In this document: positions 1 to 10,204 of the stretch, in pieces
How the letters are laid out: each line of letters starts with the position of its first letter
How positions within the stretch are numbered: position 1 is the first letter of the stretch
Assembly (NCBI GenBank): GCA_933228675.1
Contig: OW121743.1
Coordinates: 49,751,422 to 49,815,421, forward strand
Length of the DNA: 64,000 nucleotides
Reading direction: 5' to 3'
Source of the DNA: Stomorhina lunata
Taxonomy: Eukaryota > Arthropoda > Insecta > Diptera > Rhiniidae
Program-made: the position numbers and the translations under genes
Notes under the pieces: generated by a model
What the model was told of the DNA's origin: nothing
Database searches by the model: none
What the model saw: the letters and a program-made list of their open reading frames with translations, nothing else

Positions 1-100
1 GCACCCTCGTAGATATATGAGAGATATTTCTAAATTTAACACAACTCGATGGTGGGTATATAAGATTCGGCACAGTCGAATCTAACACTCTTACTTGTTT
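1..100. mobile_element. End fragment of fold-back repeat family A
   Basis: The window opens inside a copy of the same repeat that ends near 7506. It shares the string GATGGTGGGTAT, a GATTCGGCACAG hairpin-like stretch and the terminal AACACTCTTACTTG. Only about the last 100 bp are in the window, so the size of this copy is unknown. Confidence 0.75.
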
Positions 101-570
101 AAATTGCAGAACTCATTTTTATGCTTTTTAATGGGAGAAAAAATAACTGCATAATCGATTCACTTCTTTATTATGATAATGTATCAAATTTAGCTACCCC
201 AACACAATTGTATTAACCACGCTCATGGTCATGTTAATGTCTGCTCTACAATGCAAAGAAGTTACACCGCAGCGTTTGCAGCGGCGTCGCTGTAGGCGTT
301 GTCTACAGAAAACCAAATGTGAAGAGAGATTACATATAAAGAGAATAAAAATTTATTATATATAAAAAGTTATTTAAAAACTGCCAGTCGAAGCAATTGT
401 TTTAAATAGTATACTTTAGTTTTTTGTTTTATGTCGTTTCGCTTATACTATTTTACTTTTGAGTCACAAGGTACTTTAGTTAAGTACCAGTTCTAGACAC
501 TTGTATAGCTACATGATTTGGCTTAGCTTAAATATCAACTATATAATACAGATGTAGTTATAATAAGTAT
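101..570. other. AT-rich intergenic DNA, nothing recognised
   Basis: No long reading frame, RNA gene or repeat shared with the rest of the window was recognised here. The GC-richer patch near 270-310 shows no recognisable coding pattern. Confidence 0.5.
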
Positions 571-1128
571 TTATACCCTTCACCACCATAGGTGGAAAGG
601 GTATTATAAGTTTGTGCTGATGTATGTAACGCATTGATATATTTGTCTTAGACCCACCTTTTAGTATACCAATAGACTTAGAATTACTTTCTGAGTCGAT
701 TTAGGGATATCAGTCCGTCCGTCTGTCTGGCTGGCTGGCAAACTACAGGTCGCACTGCTAAAGATAATTTGATGAAATTTGGCACAGATCATTTTTTTTT
801 TTTGATAATGGGACCATGGCTAATGAAATTCGTCAAAATCTGTCCATTATTTATGGTACCTCCCATAGGTCCCACTTCCCGGAATTGATATTTTGACTAC
901 AAAAATCAATATTTTTACATGAAATTGAAAACATATACTGCTTATGTAAAAATAAATCACTGTACCAAATTTCGTTGAAATCGGTTCGCATTTGACCATA
1001 GCTCCCATACAAACTCTTCTGTCAAAACGCACTGAATGAGTCAAAAATCACTAAAACGCTCATAAGTCTGAAAATAATGAGATTTTTAAGTTTATTTTTT
1101 GCGTACATAAGTTTTGTAACAACTGTAA
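571..1128 (+). mobile_element. Repeat family B, 3'-truncated copy
   Basis: The copy begins with the hairpin-forming start ATACCCTTCACCACCATAGG and its GGTGGAAAGGGTAT partner. It continues with TTTGTGCTGATG, a short GTCCGTCTGTCTGG tract and the ACCATAGCTCCCATACAAAC segment, in the same order as in the copies at 7505-8262 and 8263-8920. It stops after AACAACTGTAATCA, where LINE-like sequence begins, and lacks the family 3' end (GACCGACTATAGC..CTTACTTG). It has no coding capacity. Confidence 0.75.
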
Positions 1129-1490
1129 TCACACAATTTCCGGTGGGAAACACACTGGTGACAACACGGGAGCAGCATAATTTGCCACGGAAACACCAAA
1201 TGCTTTTTAGGTCGCAAGTAGGTTTTCTTTATCTTTTTCCCAAGTGCTGCCGGCTAGAGACTTGAGGACCTTATTCCTACCGCGTAATTTATCGAAAGTT
1301 GCGGCGCCATGATAAAGAGTATAAGGTGTCGAATATCACTCCCAATATTTTGGGACAGGTTTTCGTCGGCATTCTTACATTTTTGGCTAAGACATTCAGT
1401 TCCAGTGACACTTCCTTTGCCCATGTGGTGAGGAGCATTGCCGATGGTTTGCTGGAGAAAGCTGCAGATTTCTAGCGGTGCAAAAGTTTT
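1129..1490 (-). pseudogene. Jockey-like non-LTR retrotransposon, RT C-terminal fragment
   Basis: Conceptual translation of the minus strand, with frame changes and stops, gives a chain of motifs typical of the region after the reverse transcriptase core in Jockey-group LINEs. These are PKILGVIFDTLYSL, RNKVLKSLAGSTW, an EKDKEN stretch, and NYAAPV near the right-hand part of the match. Known family knowledge: intact elements carry KILGVTFD, RNKVLKSLAGSTWG and NYAAP in this order. Here frames are broken by stops and small deletions, so this is a dead relic. It abuts the truncated family B copy, so one was inserted into or recombined with the other. Confidence 0.7.
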
Positions 1491-1748
1491 TTTTATGTCC
1501 CGTAGATATTGATTTATTTTATCGCATAACTTGTTATTAATACCACGCCTTCGGGTGACGCCGGGAGTTTAAGGAGGTAGAACAATAACAAAATATTGAT
1601 TTTTAAAATTTGTATTTCATGCAATGGTTTTATATCTAAACTTATTTTAATTTTCCACAGTTTTATTATTTTATTTCCATAGTTTCAATACGGAACCATA
1701 AAAAACAAAATTTAATTCAGTTCTTTTCTTAACAACTAATTCAAAATC
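1491..1748 (-). other. 3' flank of the first BED/hAT gene with poly(A) signals
   Basis: On the minus strand, downstream of the stop at 1749, AATAAA hexamers lie at about 1662-1667 and 1671-1676, some 75-85 nt past the stop. They are the likely poly(A) signals. The rest is AT-rich and shows nothing else. Confidence 0.5.
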
Positions 1749-3736
1749 TTATTCGTCATCTTCAAATAAAGGTAAATCATCGATAGCTTGATCCAAATAG
1801 GAAGAGTTTAGTTTGACCAGCAAAATGTTTTCAAGCAAATCATTGTTAAGGGGATAGCGCTTATCGGCTAAGATATATTTTAATGATAAAAACAAGTTTT
1901 CCACGGAGACCTGAAATCAGAAGAAGAATATAAATATAAAATAATAAATTGCATTCAAATATTTATTTGTTAATTTACCTGCGTAGCCGGAACTGCAAAA
2001 CAAACATTACTTAAAGCACATAACTCCGGATCACTGTACTCCTTGTCCTTCCAAAAATGCAAAACATTCGATTCGACTCTCAAGAAGGGCAGTAAGAGAT
2101 TCTCGATTTTTGTACTAACTTCGACTTCTTCATTGCTCTTGGGTACAAAATTTCTGGTTAAATATTCATTTAAATAATCATCTCCCGTCTCGGAATTTTC
2201 CATCTTTTCCAACTTGATGGATGTACTCGGAAGTTCATTAGTGATTTGTGAATTAAATTGATTTGCCACTTTAATTCTCTCATGAAGTTTCTTCAAATAT
2301 AGGGCAGCTTCAAACTTTTGATGTACATTTAAGGTGTGCTGGAAACGTGGATCCAGATAAAGGCAGGCCATTAAGTGTTTGTTGTTTATCAATTGTTTTT
2401 CCCTGGTCTCCAAACTGTGTATCAAGATTTGTGATAGTAATTGTATATAATATTTATCAGCTTTTGCATGAATTTTCTCGGTACATAATTTAGATTTAAG
2501 CCATTCGGCATAGAAATTGCCAAAATGTAATTGTTCTTCCTGACATTTGTTTAAAAGCTTGTGTAAAGGTTCCAAGACTATGCAATAGGCTTCAATAAAA
2601 TTCCAAAAGTTTTCCGACAAATCAAAGCGTTCCTCAGCAAATTCATTTTTAATAGTTTTAAGGCCATTTATAATGAATTTGGAATTCCGCAATAGATTGA
2701 CCATGCTAAAGGTAGAGCCAAAGTTTGTGGGACAATCTATTTGGGGCATTACTAAACCCTCCTCTTCGAAGTCTTCTCTATAGCCATTAGAGGGTTTCCT
2801 GATACATTTCACCAGATTACGACAGGTTATTAACAAATTTTTGATTTCTTCATTCTTGACCAGATCTAGCGAGCAAACTTGTGCCAAATATGAAGCAGTT
2901 TTTTCAACTGGTATATCGCCTATGGTTATTTTCAGAAAATTTTCAAATGTTTGAATCTTTTTTATATAAATATCATTATCATAATCCAAATCCTTGTCTT
3001 CAATGATTAAAGAACTGGATGGTATAGAGTTTGTATTGCTGGAGGGATTCATGCGAATGTCTGAGGTTATACAAACTATTTGACCTATGTTTATATCATA
3101 TTTACTGAGAGTATTTAAAATTTCTTCTTCAAAAATTTTGAAAGCACCTTCACCCAAACTACCCTTCCATTCCACCATGCCCAGTACATGAGATTTTATG
3201 TCACCATTCTTTATAAACTGAGCACTTAGACTGAAAAGATTTTCCGACAAGCTGTTAAGACTGTCTATCTTTAGGGACAGCAAACGCTTGTTTAAGTCCC
3301 TTTTCAGCTCATTTCTGATATTGTAGGCCGATAACTGCAAAACCTGCTGGCAGCTCTCACTATTAAGACTAAATTTCTCATCCAATTTATCACTTAAGCC
3401 TTTACATATTGGGTCTATTATATTACGAAAGTTTTCCGAATTCAAAACATTCAAAGGTACACTGTCCTCGGTTACCAGGCCTATATAGGAGCGTAATAAC
3501 TCTTTCTTACTTATTTGTATCTTAAATGAGATTTTCTTAACTTTTTTCTCAATATTAGGCGACTCTCGTGTTATAAATTCTTCTTCCTTAATTTTGTGCA
3601 CCTTCATCACATGGGTCTTGAGGTTAAAAATTCTATAACTTTTCAGGGCATGATTGCAAAGTTTGCATGTAGCCGTCTCATCACCAAAATCAAAGTATTT
3701 TTCAATTACTTTTCTATTTAAACCGCGCGGTGCCAT
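1749..3736 (-). CDS. BED zinc finger / hAT-transposase-derived protein, copy 1
   Basis: Two exons, 3736-1979 and 1910-1749, give a 639-residue protein (586 + 53). The GT..AG intron of 68 bp lies in phase 0 after Gln586. N-terminal BED finger: C24, C27, H42, H47 (C-x2-C-x14-H-x4-H). The C-terminus has the hAT dimerisation pattern: LLLPFL (547-552), FWKDKEYSDPEL (561-572), AVPATQ, then exon 2 with VSVENLF, LADKR and LLVKLN. The middle resembles an RNase-H-like hAT core, with LYLDPRFQ at 459-466. Asp158 and Asp226 sit where catalytic Asp residues would be expected, but the Trp after the first Asp, the His of the usual CxxH-type motif (here CSLDLV) and the usual RW before the insertion domain (here NF) are absent. 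I infer a domesticated, non-transposing nuclear DNA-binding protein. No terminal inverted repeats were seen around it. The start MAPRG has A at -1 and -2, G at -3 and G at +4, and matches the paralogue. Poly(A) signals follow the stop. Function unknown. Confidence 0.88.
1911..1978 (-). other. Intron of BED/hAT gene copy 1
   Basis: A 68-bp intron reading CAG|GTAAAT ... TTTCAG|GTC on the minus strand. Reading through it instead would end the protein two codons later and lose the end of the hAT domain. Splicing restores that domain in the same phase and place as the intron of the paralogue. Confidence 0.85.
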
Positions 3737-3885
3737 TTCGACTTGTTTTGCTTATCAACTGCTTACGTCAAAGAACTGCCCTAAACTAAATTTTAAAAAC
3801 TGTACGTTAAACTGCGCAGCAAGCAAAAGTACCTGAAAATTTATTTTGTATCTATACCAGATACATAAACATTTTCATTCTCCTC

Positions 3886-3906
3886 TGCCTTTGCTGTAGT
3901 CAAGCA
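3886..3906 (-). promoter_or_regulatory. Conserved block upstream of gene copy 1
   Basis: About 150 nt upstream of the start codon lies a 21-bp stretch (plus strand TGCCTTTGCTGTAGTCAAGCA). Apart from one inserted G it equals a stretch at 12423-12444, about 137-158 nt upstream of the paralogue start. Weaker similarity fills the space down to both start codons. It is probably part of the promoter or 5' leader; which of these is unknown. Confidence 0.55.
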
Positions 3907-4340
3907 AGTTAAGCAGTTCTAAAAAAATATGAACAACAATTTTACAATAGCTATAGCAAGCGCTAACAGTTTTGCTTTGCTTTGAAATTTGTTTTGGTTA
4001 AAAATAAAATTAATGGTTGAACTCGGTGTCATTGAATGAGAGAGATATTGAACACACACAAGAAGAGCGAATATAAACACAGAGAAAGAGAGTAAAATAA
4101 ATCTCATATAAAAACAAAAACTGAATTTTGCTTATGCTATCTTCAACGATTGCAGCATTTCAAAAACAATTTTTGTTTTTGCTTTTTGTCATTTACTTTG
4201 TAGGTCTCATAGTCAAAATACGTACATAAGTTTTAGTTAAAATTTTTCTTGCTAAACACCCATATGACTCTGCTTGAAATCAGCAAACTGATACATATTT
4301 GTTCTTAATAGTTTTGGCTTATTTTGTTCGTTAAATAAAA
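3907..4340. other. Intergenic DNA upstream of gene copy 1
   Basis: AT-rich sequence with GAGAGA and ACACAC-like stretches near 4040-4095 that could belong to a promoter. No coding region was recognised. Confidence 0.4.
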
Positions 4341-7300
4341 CAAGTAAGAGTGTTATATTCGGCTGTGCCGAATCTTATATACCCACCATCCAGTTGTATT
4401 AAATTTAGAAACATATCTCATATATATACGAGGGTGCAGCAAATTCAAAACGTGGACCAAATTGGAAAAAAGTTGTTACGCTAGTTGGTAAAATATTTGG
4501 AATAACTTCGGTTGTAGTAGCTTTATAGTTCAACATTCAAAAGTGTGTAAATGGTTTCCCTAGTGTTTATTTACTTTGAAAAGAAATTCGTTATCGTAAC
4601 CGGGTATAGTTTTACATCAATAAGTTGTTAAATACTTTTCGTTTATCTTAATATTTAGTTAGGAATCCTAACTTAGAATAAAGAAGTTGATAGTAATTCC
4701 TAATGCATCTACTATATACATAGTCTTCATATGCCGCTTGTACCTCCGAATGTTTTTGATTGTAGATATAAAAAAGGGGATGTAATATATATATAAGAAT
4801 TATAGCCAAATGTTGACCGATTGTAACAAAATTTCACACACTGGCTGGTATTTATATAAAGCTTATTTTAGCAAAATTTAGTGGCAATAGCTGTCACAGT
4901 TTCTAATTTAATACCTGGTCCTTGCTAAATATTTTTTGGTTTCCGGGAGTGTTTTTTATATGAAAGCTATAGTCAAATATGGACCGATTCCTATAAAATT
5001 TGATATACTGACCAATAGTTGCATAAAACTTCCCTATTCTAAATTTAGTCGTCATAGCTATTACAATTGTACTCAATTTATCAGCATTCATGTGTTTCCT
5101 GGGGCGGGGTTATATGGCAGCTCTAACTAAATGTGAAGCGATTTCGCCCATTTTCAGTACCCGACTTCTATAACATATAAAAATTACTCTTGTAATATTT
5201 TGTCTCTCTCCTTTTATTTTTGTGTTTCTGTAAGTTTTTTATATGGGCGCTATGGTCAAATGGTGACTGATTGTAACAAAATTTTGCGCACTGGATGGCA
5301 TTCACGTAAGACTTCCTTTTGTAAAATTTTGTTGCTGTAGCCCTTTTAGTTAAGACTCTATCGCGCATTTATCTAAGGGACAAACGGACAGAAACCCCCA
5401 GTTCCTATTGTATTTTGGTATTTCCGTAAGTTTTTTATATGGGAGCTATGGTCAAATGGTGACCGATTGTGACAAAATTGCACACTGTCTGGCATTCACA
5501 TAAGACTTCCTTGTGCTAAATTTAGTGGCCAAAGCTATTACAATTTATCATTTATTGGCATTTAAGTGAATTTCAGGTGGAATTTAGGCTGTTTTCGTAA
5601 GTTTTTTATATGGGAGCTAAGTTAAATGAGAACCGATTTCGATGAAACTTTATATGCTGGCTAGTACTTATGTAAAACTTTTAGATACCAAATTTTGTCA
5701 TCGTAGCTATTATTATTTGTCATTTATTAGCCAATTGGCGATTAGCCTAGACGAGGTTATATGGGAGCTATTGTCAAATGTTAAACGATTTGCCCAATTT
5801 CATGACTATTTTTATACCCACCATCAAAAAGAACGGGGGGTATATTGAGATTGTCATTCTGTTTGTAATTTCCTTAATATTGGCTCAAAAAACAAAAACG
5901 ATATATATTCTGAATCCTTAAGAAATTCTAAGACGATTGAGCGATGTCCGTCTGTCTGTTGAAATCACGATAACGCCTAAACGAAAGGAGCTAGCTCACT
6001 GAAACTTAGTAAAAACATTCTTCATCTATGAGAAAATTTTGTTTTTGAAATTGGGCAAAATCGGTTAACATTTGACCATAGCTCCCGTATAACCTCGCCT
6101 ACGCTAATTGCTTATTTGCTAATAAATAACAAACTATACTTGCTATGATGATAAAATTTGGTATATAGAATCAGCCCTAGGCAGCATACAAAATTTCATC
6201 GAAATCGGTTCACATTTAGTCATAGCTCCCATATAAAAACTTACGGAAACAGCAAAAATTTCACCTAAAATACACTTAAATGCCAATAAATCTTAAAACA
6301 AAACAGATATAACTACTAAATTTAGCACGATGAGGTCAACCAGTGTGCAAAATTTTGTCACAATCGGTCACCATTTGACCATAGCTCCCATATAAAAAAC
6401 TTACGGAAACACAAAAAGAAGAGGCGGTTTATATCCGTCTATCCATCAGATAAAAGCGCGATAGTGCCTTAACGAAAAGGGCTACAGCAACAAAATTTTC
6501 AAAAGGAAGTTTTATGTGAATGCCAGCCAGTGTGCAAAATTTTGTTACAATCGGTTACTAGTTGATCATAGCTCCCATGTAAAAAGCATACGGAAACACA
6601 AAAATACAATAAGAAAACACGGTTTATGTCCGTCTTTCCGCCAGAGAAAAGTTCCTTAACTACAAGAGCTAGAGTGACAAAATTTAGCAAAAGTATTTTT
6701 GATATGTTATAGAAATTGTGTGCTGAAAATGGGTAAAATCGGTTCACATTTAGTTAGAGCTCCCATATAACCCTGCCCCGGGAATCACATTTATGCTTAT
6801 AAATTGAATGAAATTGTAAAACCTATGACTTCTTAATTTAGAACAGAGAAGTTTTATGCAACTTTCAGTCAGTATGTCAAATTTTATAGGAATCGGTCCA
6901 TTTTTGACCATAGCTTTCATATAAAAACCGCTCCCGGTAACCACTTAAATGCCACAAACGTCAGTTAAAAGCTATTTAATTATAAACTATGTCAGCTATG
7001 GCCACTAAATTTTGCACAAATAAACTTTATATAAATACCAGCCAGTATATTAAATTTTGTAACAATCGGTCAACTTTTGGCTTTAGTTCTTATATATATA
7101 ACATACACTTTTTATATCTACAATCAAAATGATTTGAAGGTACATTCAGTATATTAAGATTGCATCTACGAAATTAGATAGCTATCAATCTACACGGTAG
7201 ATGCATTAGCAACTCCTAACAAAATATATGAAACTGCCGTGTTGCTATCAATATGTTTATGTCACAACGAAACAGCTTATTAATGTAAAACTATATTCGG

Positions 7301-7506
7301 TTTTGTCCAATGTAAATACTTGGGAAACCACTTAGATACTTTTAAATGTTGAACTATAGTAACTATACAACTGCAACCGAATTTAGTCCAAATATATTAC
7401 CAACAATACCACATTCGGTCAACATTTGGAATTAGCTGCACTCTCGTATAACTTGATGGTGGGTATACAAGATTCGGCACAGCCGAATATAACACTCTTA
7501 CTTTGT
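4341..7506. mobile_element. Fold-back element, family A (about 3.2 kb palindrome)
   Basis: The left end CAAGTAAGAGTGTTATATTC is matched, inverted, by the right end at about 7506, and similarity continues inward along both arms for roughly 1.5 kb each. Matching points include CGGCTGTGCCGAAT at both tips, TGGTAAAATATTTGGA / its inverse near 4485 and 7390, and GTTATATGG / its inverse near 5107 and 6765. They also include repeated GGGAGCTATGGTCAAATGG modules on the left and their inverse on the right. The arms meet around a spacer near 5810-5960 that holds a short GTCCGTCTGTCTG tract. No transposase frame is present. The termini share CAAGTAAGA with family B, hinting at a common origin. Class not assigned. 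Confidence 0.85.
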
Positions 7507-8262
7507 TATACCCTTCACCACCATAGATGGAAAGGGTATTATAAGTTTGTGCTGATGTATGTAACGCATAGAAATATTTCTCTTAGACCCATCCTTTAGT
7601 ATACCAATAAGCTTAGAATCTTTTTCTGAGTCGATTTATCGATGTCTGTCCGTCCGGCTGGCTGGCTGGACCCCCATGTAAATCTTGTAATCAGGTACAG
7701 ATCATTTCTTTGTTAATGGGACCATGGCTATTGAAATTGGTCAAAATCGGTCCATTATTTATGGTACCTCCCATAGGTCCCACTTCCCGGAATTGACATA
7801 TTGGCCACAAATATCAAAATTTTTTCATGAAATTTAAAACATATACTTCTTATGTAAACCTAAATCACTGTACCAAATTTCGTTGAAATCGGTCCACATT
7901 TAACAATAGCTCCCATACAAACTCTTCTTTAAAAAGGCACTAAATGAGACAAAAAAATCACTAAAACGCTCGTAAATCTAAAGATAATGAAAATTTTGAG
8001 TTTATTTTTTGCGTACATAATTTTTGTAACAACTGTAATCAATTTTTCAAATTTCGAGATAATCGGTCCACATTTGACCCTAGCTCTCATATAAGTCCAA
8101 ATGACGGAAACAGATTAAATATATAAGTTTTGAGAAAATGTTTGTATTATGGCAAAATTTAGCAAATATTTGTCTTTATACAGGAAAAGTAACACCTTTG
8201 ACCTTAGTGGTGAAGGGTATCGTATGGTCGGGCTTGACCGACTATAGCGCTTTCTTACTTGT
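7505..8262 (+). mobile_element. Repeat family B, full-length copy
   Basis: It starts with the ATACCCTTCACCACCATAG hairpin and ends with GTGGTGAAGGGTATCG, GGTCGGGCTTGACCGAC and CTTTCTTACTTGT. It is non-coding and about 760 bp long. A second copy follows directly head-to-tail. The left side touches the right end of the family A fold-back. Confidence 0.75.
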
Positions 8263-8920
8263 TATACCCTTCACCACCATAGGTGGAAAGGGTATTATAA
8301 GTTTGTGCTGATGTTTGTAACACATAGAAATATTTGTCGTAGATCCACCTTTTAGTATACCAATAGGCTTAGATTCACTTTCTGAGTCGATTTAGCGATG
8401 TCCATCCGTCCGTCTGGCTGGCTGGACCCCCATGTAAACCTTGTAATCAAACTACAGTTCTAAAGATAATTTGATGAAAATTGGCATGGCTATTGAACTT
8501 CGTCAAAATCGGTCCATTATTTATGGTACCTCCATAGGTCACATTTCCCGGAATTGATATATTGGCCACAGATATCAATATTTTTTTATGAAATTTAAAA
8601 CAGATACTCTAAAATCACTGTGCCAAATTTCGTTAAAATCGGTCCACATTTGACCATAGCTCCCGTTCAAACTCTTCCTTAAAAACGCAATAAATGAGAC
8701 AAAAGTCACTAAAACGCTCATAAATCCGACAATTTTCACTCTATTTTTCGCACACATAATTTTTGCAAAAACTGTAATCAATTTGCTAAATTTCAAGATT
8801 ATCGGTTCACATTTGACCTTATAAGCCCCCATATAAGTCTAAATGACAACTTTGACTTTAGTGGTGAAGGATATCGTATTGTCGGGCTTGACCGACTATA
8901 GCACTTTCTTACTTGTTTCT
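8263..8920 (+). mobile_element. Repeat family B, second tandem copy
   Basis: It has the same start and end signals as the preceding copy, with several internal deletions (about 660 bp). The abutting copies suggest insertion at, or unequal exchange between, copies of the same family. Confidence 0.75.
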
Positions 8921-9274
8921 TCTTCCCCTAGAGTAGAACATTTTCCAATGCATAATTTCTGGCATCAGTTTTCAAGCAAAAAGGTTTATTTTCATCAATT
9001 TGTTAAGGAATATGATATTTATGATAATTTTTCAAACAAATTCTGTTCATCAACATTCCATTTGATATTTTTCTTCGTTCAATTTGACAAGGCCTTGGAA
9101 CTGTCGGCAAAATTGGTTATAAATCTCCGATACCACTAACAAGTTTATAAAAATTATAGTTGTTTAAATTTGTAGGATGGGATCTCTGGAGAATACGATT
9201 TAATTGAAGTTTAAATACTTTGATTCTTTCAAAGGTTTTTCGTAAATCACTGACGTCATCTAAATATGCTAATA

Positions 9275-9631
9275 TAGTTATTTGAGGAAGCCGACGTGGT
9301 ATAGCAGGTTAGTCATCCGCCTAGCATACCAGAGGTCCCAAGTTCGATCCCTGGCCAGACCCACTTGGAAAAATAAATTTTCAAAAAAGCGGCGGTTCTT
9401 CTCATAACTCTGCTAGCCACTGGCTATTGAGTATTAGGCTATGTAAAACTTCTCTAACTAATGCATTCTCTAACTAATGCGGAGCCGGAATTAAAACGTA
9501 GGTCCCTTTCAATGAGTCTAAAAACAGAATCGGATGCAGCTCATTGTCTGGGGGAAGTACCACTTGTTCCAATTGGAATGTTGTCGTGGAAATTATTATT
9601 ATTATTAGTTATTATTAGTTATTTGAGGAAG
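9275..9631 (+). mobile_element. tRNA-headed SINE with 16-bp target-site duplication
   Basis: The body at 9291-9615 is flanked by perfect 16-bp direct repeats, TAGTTATTTGAGGAAG, at 9275-9290 and 9616-9631. The first ~70 bp carry tRNA-like polymerase III promoter parts: an A-box-like GTGGTATAGCAGG near 9296-9308 and a B-box-like AGTTCGATCCC at 9341-9351. An unrelated body follows, then an ATT-repeat tail near 9594-9615. Head, body, simple tail and target duplication are the hallmarks of a complete SINE. It does not fold as a functional tRNA, because no acceptor partner follows. The SINE family was not identified. Confidence 0.85.
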
Positions 9632-10204
9632 ACCACTTATCAACAAGCCTCTAAAATGTTAAAAACGTAAATGCCAAAAAGAGTTGTGAAAGCAGTTTAT
9701 CTTTATCAGCCATTTTAAGAAACCAGCTTTTAAGTCTATGGTAATAAATTAAGACACTTTTAAATCGTTCATTCTTGGAAGCTGATACTTATCGCTTACT
9801 CTTAGAGCGTTTAATCTGCGCTACTGAACATGCGCAGCATTTGTGATATCTCATTTTCTAATTGAAATTTTCGACAATTTGATAAATTTGTTCCTTCTGA
9901 ATTCTTTAGCTTCGAATCAAATGCGTTTATTTCAATTTCGGAACTGACTATATCGCTAGATTTAGTCAGAGGCACTTTATACTTTCGTGGCTACAAAGTT
10001 GCCACAACAACTTGATTAACAGCATTCAGTTTTAGTTTTTTTACTACTAAATATAAACTTTATATTTATTAAATTATTTTAATATTATTATTTGATTTAA
10101 ATCAATAAAAATTTTTATTGTATTGATATTCAATATTATATTGAATTTATTTTGTTATTATAAAATCTTAAATTGATTATTAACTTAATTTAAGTTTATT
10201 CAAC
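9632..10204. other. Intergenic DNA and 3' flank of gene copy 2
   Basis: An AATAAA on the minus strand at 10195-10200, just past the stop, may be a poly(A) signal; it is unusually close to the stop. The rest is AT-rich with no recognised feature. Confidence 0.4.

Noticed and set aside
4903..6944. Several 60-80 codon frames inside the fold-back element
   Set aside because: The frames are not kept between the two arms or in the copy at 20.8 kb, so they are not coding.
571..8920. Family B as a Helitron
   Set aside because: A hairpin near the 3' end is suggestive, but the expected 5' TC and 3' CTRR ends and a Rep/helicase relative are not seen, so no class was assigned.
9290..9362. Functional tRNA gene
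   Set aside because: A and B boxes are present, but acceptor and anticodon stems do not pair, and the sequence is the head of a SINE with target duplications.
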